The notes: generated by a model not told the origin, from the letters alone. A DNA stretch of 7,136 nt from Burkholderiaceae bacterium (GCA_017998575.1 JAGOCV010000209.1:1-7136); one strand, 5' to 3'. Positions 1-6,644 are shown, counted from the stretch's first letter. A program made the numbers and translations.

Positions 1-768
1 GTGCTGCGCCTGTTCCCCAAGGCCGGTTCCTCGGTGGTCGCCATGTGCGCCTGCGAGGACTACGCCGCCGTGCTGCGCCTGCTGGGCGCGGCGCGCTCGG
101 GCCTGGGCCCGCTGCTCTCGGCCTTCGAAGTGATGTGGCCCGACTACTGGGACCGCGCCGTGGGCGAGCTGCGCGCGCGCAACCCGTTTGCCGGTGACGA
201 CACGCGCTACGGCGCCTATGTGCTGATCGAAGCGCTGGGCACCGACCCGGCCACCGACCTGCCGCGCTTCGAGTCCTGGATGGAAGGCCTGCTGGAAGAG
301 GGCGTGGTGCCCAACGCCGTGGTGGCGAAATCGCTGGCCGAAGAGCAGGCGCTCTGGGGCGTGCGCGATGCCTGCGGTGAATTGCACCAGACCTGGCCCG
401 GCCACCTGGCCTTCGACATCGGCCTGCCGCAGACCGCGATGGACGACTACGCGCGCGCCTGCAAGGCCGAGCTGGCCGTGAAAGTGCCGGGGCTGGAGAG
501 CGTGTTCTATGGCCACATCGGCGACGGCAACGTGCACATCGTGGCCTACCGGGCCGGCGACAAGGTGCAACCCAAGGACGAAGTGGAAGAGGTGGTCTAC
601 AGCCTGGTGCAGCAATACGGCGGCACCGTGTCGGCCGAGCACGGCATCGGCACCATCAAGCGCCGCTGGCTAGGCCATGCGCGCTCGCCCGAGCAGGTGG
701 CGCTGATGCGCACGCTGAAGAACGCGATGGACCCCAAGGGCATCCTGAACCCCGGGAAAGTCCTGTGA
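1..768 (+). CDS. FAD-linked oxidase, C-terminal part (GlcD / D-2-hydroxyglutarate dehydrogenase-like), 5'-truncated by window
   Basis: This is the C-terminal portion of a flavoprotein that oxidises a 2-hydroxy acid to the 2-oxo acid. The reading frame is open from the first base, so the GTG there need not be a start. The N-terminal PCMH-type FAD-binding domain, roughly 200 residues in this family, must lie to the left. The visible 255 residues match the FAD-oxidase C-terminal domain. HIGDGNVH is at residues 172-179 and SAEHGIG at 211-217, followed by K220 and the usual ending MDPKGILNPGKVL. In D-2-hydroxyglutarate dehydrogenase the equivalent two His and the Glu (here H172, H179, E213) hold a metal, and the next His contacts substrate, so the active site looks intact. 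The stop overlaps the next gene by four bases, implying co-transcription. The substrate (glycolate, D-lactate, D-2-hydroxyglutarate or another acid) cannot be decided. Family confidence is high. Confidence 0.9.
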   Translation: MLRLFPKAGSSVVAMCACEDYAAVLRLLGAARSGLGPLLSAFEVMWPDYWDRAVGELRARNPFAGDDTRYGAYVLIEALGTDPATDLPRFESWMEGLLEEGVVPNAVVAKSLAEEQALWGVRDACGELHQTWPGHLAFDIGLPQTAMDDYARACKAELAVKVPGLESVFYGHIGDGNVHIVAYRAGDKVQPKDEVEEVVYSLVQQYGGTVSAEHGIGTIKRRWLGHARSPEQVALMRTLKNAMDPKGILNPGKVL

Positions 769-1568
769 GAACACTGGCTGGCCGTGTGGCGGTGGTCACC
801 GGCGCGGGGCGCGGCATCGGCCGCACCATTGCCGAGGACCTGGCGGCGCGCGGCGCCGACGTGGCCTTGTTCGATCTGAAGGCACCGTTCGAAGCCGCTG
901 CCGACATCGCGGCCGCGCACGGCGTGCGCACGCTGGCCGTGGCGGCCGATGTGAGCGACGAAGCGGCCGTGCAGGCCGGCTGCGCGCGCGTGGCCGCCGA
1001 GCTCGGCCCCATTGGCGTGCTGGTCAACAACGCCGGCATCATGCAGCGCGAGTCCGCCGACCACCACACCCTGCCCGCGAGCGACCTGCAGCGCATGCTG
1101 GCGGTGCACGTGGGCGGCGCCGCCGCCATGTGCGCCGCCGTGCTGCCCGGCATGCGGGCGCAGCGCTTTGGCCGCATCGTCAACCTGTCCTCGGTGATCG
1201 GCCTGGTCGGCCTGCAGCGGCGCACGGCGTATTCCACGGCCAAGGCCGCCATCGCGGGGCTCACGCGCGGCCTGGCGCTGGAGAACGGCCGCCACGGCGT
1301 GACCGTGAACGCGGTCGCGCCCGGCTATGTGCTGACCGAGGTGCTGCGCGAGAAGATGCGCCTGGGCACGCTGGATTACGCGCTGTTCGCCGAGCGCTCG
1401 GCCGTGGGCCGCTGGGCCACACCGGAAGAGATCGCGCGCGTGATCGGCTTCCTGGCCGAGCCGGCCTCGGGTTTCATCACCGCCGCCGTGTGGGCGGTGG
1501 ACGGCGGCTACGCCGCCAACGGCAACCCGGGCGAAGCGCTGGGCCCGCTGCAGGCCATGGAGGCCTGA
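765..1568 (+). CDS. SDR-family NAD(P)-dependent oxidoreductase
   Basis: This is a classical short-chain dehydrogenase/reductase of 267 residues, a normal length for the family. The cofactor motif TGAGRGIG is at residues 12-19 and NNAG at 88-91. Catalytic S143, Y156 and K160 have the usual spacing, and DGGY lies near the C-terminus (246-249). An Asp (D37) at the end of the second strand suggests a preference for NAD(H) over NADP(H). The tetrad Asn position appears to be His (H115, in VHVGG), a variant seen in some subfamilies. The GTG start at 765 forms GTGA with the stop of the upstream oxidase gene. A weak purine stretch (GGGAAAG, 754-760) precedes it, and this start places the first beta strand at about residue 7, as expected. 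The overlap implies translational coupling, so both enzymes probably act on related hydroxy compounds, but the substrate is unknown. It has the general form of a FabG-like 3-oxoacyl reductase, though the context favours catabolism. Confidence 0.9.
   Translation: MRTLAGRVAVVTGAGRGIGRTIAEDLAARGADVALFDLKAPFEAAADIAAAHGVRTLAVAADVSDEAAVQAGCARVAAELGPIGVLVNNAGIMQRESADHHTLPASDLQRMLAVHVGGAAAMCAAVLPGMRAQRFGRIVNLSSVIGLVGLQRRTAYSTAKAAIAGLTRGLALENGRHGVTVNAVAPGYVLTEVLREKMRLGTLDYALFAERSAVGRWATPEEIARVIGFLAEPASGFITAAVWAVDGGYAANGNPGEALGPLQAMEA
1551..1567. terminator. GC-rich stem-loop at convergent gene ends (possible bidirectional terminator)
   Basis: CAGGCC (1551-1556), a five-base loop and GGCCTG (1562-1567) form a perfect 6-bp inverted repeat. 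It covers the last codons and part of the stop of the SDR gene, 11 bases before the stop of the converging FAD oxidoreductase gene. No run of T follows on either strand, so it is not a canonical intrinsic terminator. Position and symmetry are the only support, and a chance repeat in GC-rich coding DNA is quite possible. Confidence 0.25.
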
Positions 1569-1578
1569 GCTTCTCGCC

Positions 1579-3216
1579 TTAGCTGCGGGCGGCGTGCTGG
1601 TAGCCGGTGCGCAGCAGCGGGGTGAGGGCGCCAAAGCGCGGCCACTCCAGCAGCACGCCCTGGGCTTGCAGCACGCGCTGGAAGTCCTGCAGCAGTTCGG
1701 GTCTGGCGCGCACCGCGCGCGGCGGCTCGCCCTTCTGCAGCGCGAAGGCGGCGAGCGAGCCGGCGGCTTCGCCGATGCTCCATTCGGTGGCGTGTTCGCG
1801 GTAGGCGCCGTTGGTGACGCGCGTGGTGCCGATGTTCTTGCAGGCGGGCAACAGGTTGTCCACCCGCTGCGGCAGCAGGGCGCCCAGCGGGATCTGGAAC
1901 GGGTACGAATCGATGTCCACCGTGTTGCGCCCGCGCGTGCTGGGGTGAAGGTCGATGCGGTAGGCGCCGATGCCCACGCTGTCGAAGAAGCGCTCGGCAC
2001 CGTCCTGCCCGGGTCGCGCCGCCACGCCGATGTGCTGTTCGAGCACAGTGAACTCGGCCTGGATGCGCCGGCCCTCGCGCCAGTAGACCTGCTGGGCCAG
2101 GCCGTCGTCGGTGCCCAGCACGTCGCCGCGCAGGCGCAGGCCCGGGTAGCCCAGGCCCCCGTCATGGCGCGGCGCCTCGGTCTGCATCCAGTAGAAGAAG
2201 CCCAGGCTGAACTGCTTGGCCTGTTGCAGCGCGTGCTGCTCCTCGGCCTCGGAGACGCCGATCAGCGGCTGTTCCCAGTAGTCCATCTGCGGCCAGTTGG
2301 CCAGGGTGATGTCGCTCGGGTAGGTGCCGGGCTGGAAGTGGCCGCGCCAGGCGATGCGGCGCGCGTGCCAGAGGTCGTACACGCCGGGCGTGTCGGTGTC
2401 GCCCGCGAACAGGGCGCGGGTGCGCGGCTGGTGGGTGACGAAGTCCGACAGCGTCCAGCTGTATTGCGCGTTGGGCCAGCAGTCGAGCTGCAGGCTGCGA
2501 AAGCGCTCGTAGCCCTCGGGCTTGTCGATCACGTGGTGCTCGCCCGGGCGGTGCTCCATGGCGAAGCACCAGGTCACGGCCTGCTGGTCCATCGGGTCGG
2601 CCTGGGCCAGGGCATGCGGTTCCTGCGTGACCGACTGCGCCTCGGCGCCGAGCACGTGTTCCACGCCGGCCTGTTGCAGCAGCTCACCTGTTTCCGTGGC
2701 GTCGATGAACAGTGGCGCCTGCAACACGCCTTCATGGCCGGAGGCGAGGTCGCGCAGGTCCAGCGCCGTCAACCGGTCGCCGTCGCGGTGCGCGCGCAGC
2801 ACGCGGTGCCGGCGCAGCACGCGCAGCTGGCCACCGTGCTCCCACGGCGCCAGCAGCTCGTCGATCACCTTCGCGGCCACCCAGGGTTCGTGGCACAGGG
2901 TGCTCACGTTGCCCTGGCCCGGATTCAGGCAGAGCGTGCGCCGCGCCTCGGGGGTCAGCGGCAAGTGCAGGCGGTAGTGCTCGCGGATGGCGCGGCGCAG
3001 CTGCGCGTAGCTCTGCGAGGCGTGCAGCGATTCGATCCAGGGGTACTCGTCGGGCGGCACGGCCTGGGCCGTGAGCTGCCCGCCGAGCCACTGCAGCGCC
3101 TCCACCAGCACCACGCGCCGGCCCAGCCGCAGCGCGGCCAGCGCCGCCGACACCCCACCCAGGCCGCCGCCCACGATGGCAACTTCCGTGGACCAACCGC
3201 TTGCCATCACCGCCAT
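1579..3216 (-). CDS. FAD-dependent oxidoreductase (FAD_oxidored, PF12831-like)
   Basis: This is a soluble flavoprotein of 545 residues from the chosen start. An N-terminal Rossmann motif GGGLGG (residues 16-21, GxGxxG pattern) ends in an acidic E39 for the FAD ribose. It is followed by a GGQLT segment (about 45-49) typical of the PF12831 group, a FIDATETGELL stretch, and a C-terminal FAD-contact region (about 435-495) with IPLGALLP, VDNLLPA and GEAAG. No signal peptide or membrane segment is visible, so it should act in the cytoplasm. A GTG at 3222 would overlap the preceding gene's stop as GTGA. I prefer the ATG at 3216 because GGAG (3225-3222) lies five bases ahead of it but directly abuts the GTG; a third option is ATG at 3207. 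It is the second gene after the Bug receptor, with two bases between them, so the receptor probably brings in its substrate or a precursor. Reaction and substrate are unknown. PF12831 proteins are often annotated only generically. Confidence 0.85.
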   Translation of the reverse strand: MAVMASGWSTEVAIVGGGLGGVSAALAALRLGRRVVLVEALQWLGGQLTAQAVPPDEYPWIESLHASQSYAQLRRAIREHYRLHLPLTPEARRTLCLNPGQGNVSTLCHEPWVAAKVIDELLAPWEHGGQLRVLRRHRVLRAHRDGDRLTALDLRDLASGHEGVLQAPLFIDATETGELLQQAGVEHVLGAEAQSVTQEPHALAQADPMDQQAVTWCFAMEHRPGEHHVIDKPEGYERFRSLQLDCWPNAQYSWTLSDFVTHQPRTRALFAGDTDTPGVYDLWHARRIAWRGHFQPGTYPSDITLANWPQMDYWEQPLIGVSEAEEQHALQQAKQFSLGFFYWMQTEAPRHDGGLGYPGLRLRGDVLGTDDGLAQQVYWREGRRIQAEFTVLEQHIGVAARPGQDGAERFFDSVGIGAYRIDLHPSTRGRNTVDIDSYPFQIPLGALLPQRVDNLLPACKNIGTTRVTNGAYREHATEWSIGEAAGSLAAFALQKGEPPRAVRARPELLQDFQRVLQAQGVLLEWPRFGALTPLLRTGYQHAARS

Positions 3217-3218
3217 GC

Positions 3219-4202
3219 TCACTCCACCTTGATGCCCATGCGGCGGATGGCTTCGCCGTAGCGCTGCGTGTCCGAGGTGATCAGTTTCTGGAAGTCCGCG
3301 GGCGTGCCGCCGCCGGATTCGAGACCCAGGCCGCTGAGGCGTTCGCGCAGCTCGGGCTGTTGCAGCGCGGCGTTGAGCTCGCGGTTCAGCCGCTCGACCA
3401 CGGCGGCCGGGGTGCCTGCCGGTGCCAGCACGCCGAACCAGCCGATCACCTCGAAGTCGCGAATGCCTTGTTCGACCACCGTGGGCACGTCCGGCAGCGC
3501 GGCGCTGCGGGTGCGGCCGGTCACCGCCAGCGCGCGCAGCTTGCCCGACTGGATGTGCGGCAGGGCGCTGGAAGGAATCTCGAAGCCCACCTGCACCTCG
3601 CCCGAGAGCAGCGCGGTGAGCGCCGGGCCGGAGCCCCGGTAGGGCACCTGGACCATGTCGGTGCCCGTGTCCTTCTTCAGAAACTCGGCCGCCAGCGCGG
3701 TGGTGGTGGCGCCACCGCCGCCGGCCGCGTAGTTCAGCGTGCCGGGGGCCTTGCGCGCGGCGTCGAGCAGTTCGCTGAGCGATCTCCAGGGCTGGGCGAC
3801 CGGGGCCACCACCACCACCGGCGTGGCCGCGAGCTTGATCACCGGGGCGAAGGACTTGATGGGGTCGTAGCGCAGCGTGGAATAGAGCGCGCCGCTGCCG
3901 GCATGGCCACTGGTCACCAGCAACAGGGTGTGGCCGTCGGGCGCGGCCGAGGCCACACCGGCGGCGGCGATCGTGCCGCCCGCGCCGGGCTTGTTGTCCA
4001 CCACCACGGGCTGGCCGAGCACACCCGAGAGCTTTTGCGAGATGGCGCGCGCCAGGATGTCGGCCGAGCCGCCGGCGGCAAAGCCCACGGTGAGCGTGAC
4101 GGGCTTGGTGGGCCAGGCCTGGGCCTGGGCGAGCAGGGCGGTCGAGGACAGGGCGGCGGCGAGGAGGGTGCGCGCCAGGGCGCGGCGGTGAAGCTTGAAC
4201 AT
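3219..4202 (-). CDS. Bug/TctC-family periplasmic solute-binding protein
   Basis: This is an extracytoplasmic receptor of the tripartite tricarboxylate transporter family (PF03401), 327 residues, the usual length. The start ATG has AGGAG (4214-4210) seven bases upstream. A Sec signal peptide is clear: positive residues (K3, R6, R7, R11), a hydrophobic stretch at about 12-24, and a likely cleavage after AQA (27-29) before W30. The mature protein opens with WPTKPVTLTVGFAAGGSADI, then NKPGAGG at 70-76 and APDGHTLLL, all family hallmarks for binding a carboxylate through main-chain and water contacts. Known members bind citrate, other di- or tricarboxylates, aromatic acids or nicotinate, and the ligand here cannot be read from sequence. 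No TctA or TctB membrane partner is in the window, which is common for these receptors in Burkholderiales. It leads a two-gene operon with the FAD oxidoreductase and is divergent from a LysR regulator that probably controls it. Confidence 0.93.
   Translation of the reverse strand: MFKLHRRALARTLLAAALSSTALLAQAQAWPTKPVTLTVGFAAGGSADILARAISQKLSGVLGQPVVVDNKPGAGGTIAAAGVASAAPDGHTLLLVTSGHAGSGALYSTLRYDPIKSFAPVIKLAATPVVVVAPVAQPWRSLSELLDAARKAPGTLNYAAGGGGATTTALAAEFLKKDTGTDMVQVPYRGSGPALTALLSGEVQVGFEIPSSALPHIQSGKLRALAVTGRTRSAALPDVPTVVEQGIRDFEVIGWFGVLAPAGTPAAVVERLNRELNAALQQPELRERLSGLGLESGGGTPADFQKLITSDTQRYGEAIRRMGIKVE
3222..3225 (-). promoter_or_regulatory. Ribosome binding site deciding the FAD oxidoreductase start
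   Basis: On the minus strand GGAG is followed by TGAGC and then ATG at 3216, a good five-base spacing. The TGA inside the spacer is the stop codon of the upstream Bug receptor gene, so terminating ribosomes sit on this site and translation of the two genes is probably coupled. Confidence 0.55.
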
Positions 4203-4247
4203 GTCTTGTCTCCTGAATGAATCCCGGTGTTCGGGCCGAGTGAGGGG

Positions 4248-4277
4248 ATGCTAGGAGTGCTTCTCCATACGATCCAA
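4248..4277 (-). promoter_or_regulatory. Candidate promoter for the Bug receptor-FAD oxidoreductase operon
   Basis: On the minus strand TTGGAT (4277-4272) and TAGCAT (4253-4248) are separated by 18 bases. They match the sigma-70 consensus at three and four of six positions respectively, a weak promoter of the sort that needs an activator. Transcription would start near 4241, giving a leader of about 39 bases before the ATG at 4202. The upstream inverted repeat would then be centred near -64. Confidence 0.35.
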
Positions 4278-4280
4278 TAC
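4267..4280. promoter_or_regulatory. Candidate LysR activation half-sites (direct ATAC repeat)
   Basis: ATAC occurs at 4267-4270 and again at 4277-4280, a 10-base period (one helical turn), overlapping the candidate -35 box of the receptor promoter. LysR-type activators typically contact a second, less conserved site over the -35 region, and this repeat sits where that site should be. Support is positional only. Confidence 0.3.
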
Positions 4281-4297
4281 TTTTCCACCAGTTCTGA

Positions 4298-4312
4298 ATA
4301 ACACCGCGTTAT
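4298..4312. promoter_or_regulatory. Candidate LysR recognition site (ATAAC-N5-GTTAT, T-N11-A)
   Basis: ATAAC (4298-4302) and GTTAT (4308-4312) form a perfect 5-bp inverted repeat around five bases. T4299 and A4311 have exactly the T-N11-A spacing that defines LysR-type operator boxes. The site lies in the divergent gap between the regulator gene and the Bug receptor gene, 21 bases before the regulator's chosen start. That is the standard arrangement for autoregulation plus activation of the divergent operon. Confidence 0.55.
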
Positions 4313-4333
4313 GCGTGGGCGACAATGCGGCCC

Positions 4334-5257
4334 ATGAACCTGCGTCAGATCGAGGTGTTTCGCGCCGTCATGACCACCGGCTCCACCACCGAGGCCGCGC
4401 GGCTGTTGCACGTCTCGCAGCCGGGCATCAGCCGCCTGGTGCGCCACCTGGAATTGCAGCTGGGCGTGGCCCTGTTCGAGCGCCGCAGCGGCCGGCTGGT
4501 GCCGACCGCCGAAGCGCGCGAGCTGCAGGAGGAAATCGAGAAGGTCTATCGCGGCGTGCAGCACGTGCGCGATGTGGCGGCCCACCTGCGCTTCGGCACC
4601 CGCACCACGCTGCGCGTGCTCTCCAGCGCCAACACCGCGCTGCAGCTGGTGCCGCGCAGCATCGCGGGGCTGGTCGGCCAGTTCACCAGCGCGCGCGTGC
4701 TGTTCGAGTCGCTGCCCACGCGCGAGATCGTCAAGCTGCTGGTGACGGAAGAGGCGGACGTGGCGATCTCCAGCGCGCCGCTGGACCACCCGGCGCTGGA
4801 CATCGAGGAAATCGGGCGCTGGGAGCTGCTCTGCGCCTTGCCGGCCGACCACGCCCTGTTGAAGAAGGCCAGGCCCTCGCTGGCCGAGGTGCTGGCGGGC
4901 CGCCTGGTGGTCTACAGCCCGGAGGCGCCGCAGAGCGCGGTGATCGACCACTGGATCGAGTCGCATGGCGTGGCGCGCAACGTGGCCGCCGAAGTGCGCT
5001 CGGGCCTGGCCGCGTGTTCGGTGGCCGCGACGGGCGCGGCCGTGGCCTTCGTGGACGACCTCTCGGCCCGCGCCCACCGGCCCGAAGGCCTGGTGTTCAC
5101 CGCCTTGCCGGGCGCGCCCACGTTCCCCATCTTCGCGGTGCGCAACCGGCACCGCCCGCTCTCGCGGCTGGGCACCGCGTTCCTGCAGATCGCACGCGAG
5201 CAGCTTGACGCCTTGCGCGCGGCGCCCCTGCCGCTGCACAAGGCCGCGCTGCGCTGA
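4334..5257 (+). CDS. LysR-family transcriptional regulator
   Basis: This is a DNA-binding regulator of 307 residues, typical for the family. The N-terminal winged helix-turn-helix (PF00126) spans about residues 2-61. It begins MNLRQIEVFRAVM, with a recognition helix around SQPGISRLVRHLE (28-40) and the conserved LFER segment and proline-threonine-containing wing after it. A linker helix follows (about 62-85), then the periplasmic-binding-protein-like effector domain (about 88-295). An in-frame ATG at 4325 would add three residues. I choose 4334 because the protein then starts as its relatives usually do, although neither start has a clear Shine-Dalgarno sequence. It is divergent from the Bug receptor-FAD oxidoreductase operon, with a T-N11-A inverted repeat between them, so that operon is its most likely target. 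It ends seven bases from the converging pcaJ stop. The co-inducer is unknown, perhaps the transported carboxylate or a product. Control of pcaIJ is possible but less supported. Confidence 0.93.
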   Translation: MNLRQIEVFRAVMTTGSTTEAARLLHVSQPGISRLVRHLELQLGVALFERRSGRLVPTAEARELQEEIEKVYRGVQHVRDVAAHLRFGTRTTLRVLSSANTALQLVPRSIAGLVGQFTSARVLFESLPTREIVKLLVTEEADVAISSAPLDHPALDIEEIGRWELLCALPADHALLKKARPSLAEVLAGRLVVYSPEAPQSAVIDHWIESHGVARNVAAEVRSGLAACSVAATGAAVAFVDDLSARAHRPEGLVFTALPGAPTFPIFAVRNRHRPLSRLGTAFLQIAREQLDALRAAPLPLHKAALR

Positions 5258-5264
5258 AGGATGC

Positions 5265-5909
5265 TCAGGCCGCCGCGATCGGCAGGCCCACGAGCTTTTC
5301 GAGTTCGGCGTGTTCCAGCCCGTCGACCTTGTCGATGAGCTGGAGACCCTGCGGCGTGCAGGCCAGGGTGGCGAGGTCGCTGTAGATGCGCTTGACGCAG
5401 CCGATGCCGGTGAGCGGGTAGCTGCACTGCGCCACCACCTTGCTCGCGCCTTGCTTGGTGAGCAGGTCCATCATCACCCAGGTCTGCTTGGCGCCGATGG
5501 CCAGATCCATCGCACCGCCCACGGCGGGGATGGAGCCTGCCTCGCCGGTGCTCCAGTTGGCCAGGTCACCGGTGGCCGAGACCTGGAAGGCGCCGAGCAC
5601 GCAGATGTCCAGGTGGCCGCCGCGCATCATGGCAAAGCTGTCGGCGTGGTGGAAGAACACGCCGCCGGGCAGCAGCGTGACCGGCTGCTTGCCGGCGTTG
5701 ATGAGGTCGTAGTCTTCCTCGCCGGCGGCGGGTGCCGGGCCCATGCCCAGGATGCCGTTCTCGCTGTGCAGCACCACCTCGATGCCCGGGGGCAGGTGGT
5801 TGGCCACCAGCGTGGGCTGGCCGATGCCGAGGTTGACATAGGCGCCGTCGTGGATGTCCTGCGCCACGCGGCGCGCGAGTTCGTCCTTGGATCTTCTCGT
5901 GTAGCTCAT
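5265..5909 (-). CDS. pcaJ: 3-oxoadipate CoA-transferase subunit B
   Basis: This is the beta subunit of a class I CoA-transferase (214 residues, normal length). With PcaI it moves CoA from succinyl-CoA to 3-oxoadipate, making 3-oxoadipyl-CoA for thiolysis to succinyl-CoA and acetyl-CoA. The catalytic Glu is E50 in the signature HSENGILGMGP, the residue that forms the glutamyl-CoA thioester in this family. Other landmarks are GAYVNLGIGQPTLVAN near the start, DLINAGKQPVTLLPGG, FFHHADSFAMMRGGHLD, GSIPAVGGAMDLA and YPLTGIGCVKRIY, closely resembling PcaJ/CatJ as I remember them. The start ATG at 5909 has GAGG about nine bases upstream and lies 11 bases after the pcaI stop, so the pair is one operon. 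Acetoacetate transferase (ScoB) is very similar. The assignment to 3-oxoadipate rests on resemblance and on the neighbouring maleylacetate reductase. Confidence 0.88.
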   Translation of the reverse strand: MSYTRRSKDELARRVAQDIHDGAYVNLGIGQPTLVANHLPPGIEVVLHSENGILGMGPAPAAGEEDYDLINAGKQPVTLLPGGVFFHHADSFAMMRGGHLDICVLGAFQVSATGDLANWSTGEAGSIPAVGGAMDLAIGAKQTWVMMDLLTKQGASKVVAQCSYPLTGIGCVKRIYSDLATLACTPQGLQLIDKVDGLEHAELEKLVGLPIAAA

Positions 5910-5920
5910 GGTGTTCTGCC

Positions 5921-6637
5921 TCAGGCCGCGTTCTTGAAACCGCCGGCCTGCGTGGCCACGCGGGGGATCTGCACGATGGCGCTGACGTGGATGCCGGGCG
6001 TCACCACGGCTTCGGGGTCGAAGCTGCCCAGTTCGGCGATCTCGTACACGCTGGCGACGGTGCGCCTGGCGGCGGTGGCCATGACCGGGCCGAAGTTGCG
6101 CGCGGCCTTGCGGTAGGTGAGGTTGCCCCAGCGGTCGCCGCGCTCGGCCTTGATGAGCGCCACGTCGCCAAAGATCGGGTACTCCAGCACATAGGACTTG
6201 CCGTTGATGACGCGCGTTTCCTTCTCGCTGCCGTCGGCGTTCTTCGCGAGTTCGGTGCCGAAGCCCGTCGGCGTGAAGAAGGCGCCAATGCCGGCCCCGG
6301 CAGCGCGCAGGCGCTCGGCCAGGTTGCCTTGCGGCACCAGCTCGAGTTCGAGCTGGCCGCTGCGGTAGAGCGCGTCGAACACGTGGCTGTCGGCCTGGCG
6401 CGGGAAGCTGCAGATGACCTTGCGCACCCGCCCGGTCTTGAGCAGCGCGGCCAGGCCGGTGTCGCCGTTGCCAGCGTTGTTGTTGACCACGGTGAGCTCG
6501 CGCGCGCCCTGGTCGATCAGGCCGTCGATGAGTTCACCGGGAATGCCGGCGGTGCCGAAGCCGCCGATGAGCACGGTCGCGCCGTCGGTGATGCCGGTGA
6601 GCGCCTCGGCGACCGAGGCGGCAATCTTGTTGATCAC
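5921..6637 (-). CDS. pcaI: 3-oxoadipate CoA-transferase subunit A
   Basis: This is the alpha subunit of the same class I CoA-transferase, 238 residues. The family signature GGFGTAGIP is at residues 25-33 and is preceded by ITDGATVLI. Further along, NNNAGNGDTGLAALL, VRKVICSFPRQADS, LVPQGNLAERLRAAG, GAFFTPTGFGT and GDRWGNLTYRKAARNFGP follow the PcaI pattern closely. The start is GTG at 6637, decided by a strong AAGGAG seven bases upstream and by the MINK beginning common in PcaI. It is the first gene of a two-gene operon with pcaJ and is divergent from maleylacetate reductase, whose product, 3-oxoadipate, is the substrate of this transferase. An alternative is the succinyl-CoA:acetoacetate transferase subunit ScoA, which shares the fold and signature, but context and the detailed motifs favour 3-oxoadipate. 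Confidence 0.88.
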   Translation of the reverse strand: MINKIAASVAEALTGITDGATVLIGGFGTAGIPGELIDGLIDQGARELTVVNNNAGNGDTGLAALLKTGRVRKVICSFPRQADSHVFDALYRSGQLELELVPQGNLAERLRAAGAGIGAFFTPTGFGTELAKNADGSEKETRVINGKSYVLEYPIFGDVALIKAERGDRWGNLTYRKAARNFGPVMATAARRTVASVYEIAELGSFDPEAVVTPGIHVSAIVQIPRVATQAGGFKNAA

Positions 6638-6644
6638 GGAACTT

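Noticed and set aside
597..2165. Minus-strand open frame of 522 codons crossing the SDR gene and two flanking genes
   Set aside because: It crosses three genes with clear motifs in other frames, and its product is Ala/Arg/Thr-rich with no recognisable domain.
1594..3261. Long plus-strand open frame of 555 codons opposite the FAD oxidoreductase gene
   Set aside because: Its translation is low-complexity (rich in Ala, Gly, Val, Arg, His and Gln) with no family motif, and it mirrors a well-supported gene. Open antisense frames are expected in DNA this rich in G/C at third positions.
3201..4220. Plus-strand open frame of 339 codons opposite the Bug receptor gene
   Set aside because: Gly/Arg/Ala-rich shadow of the receptor gene, with no motif and no credible ribosome binding site.
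4223..4235. CCCG-N5-CGGG inverted repeat in the Bug receptor leader
   Set aside because: Only four base pairs of pure G/C, so chance is likely. It is too weak to call an attenuator or operator.
3914..5239. Minus-strand open frame of 441 codons opposite the LysR gene and overlapping the Bug receptor gene
   Set aside because: It runs through the divergent promoter region and has a composition-biased product. The LysR and Bug frames explain the sequence fully.
5254..5268. CTGA-N7-TCAG inverted repeat as a terminator between the LysR and pcaJ genes
   Set aside because: The symmetry is mostly the two opposed TGA stop codons. The stem is four base pairs with no T-tract.
4965..6116. Plus-strand open frame of 383 codons spanning the LysR end, pcaJ and part of pcaI
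   Set aside because: It overlaps three strongly recognised genes, and the product resembles no family.
5265..6637. Naming the CoA-transferase genes scoA/scoB (acetoacetate-specific)
   Set aside because: The class signatures alone would permit it, but the detailed motifs resemble PcaI/PcaJ and the divergent neighbour makes 3-oxoadipate.
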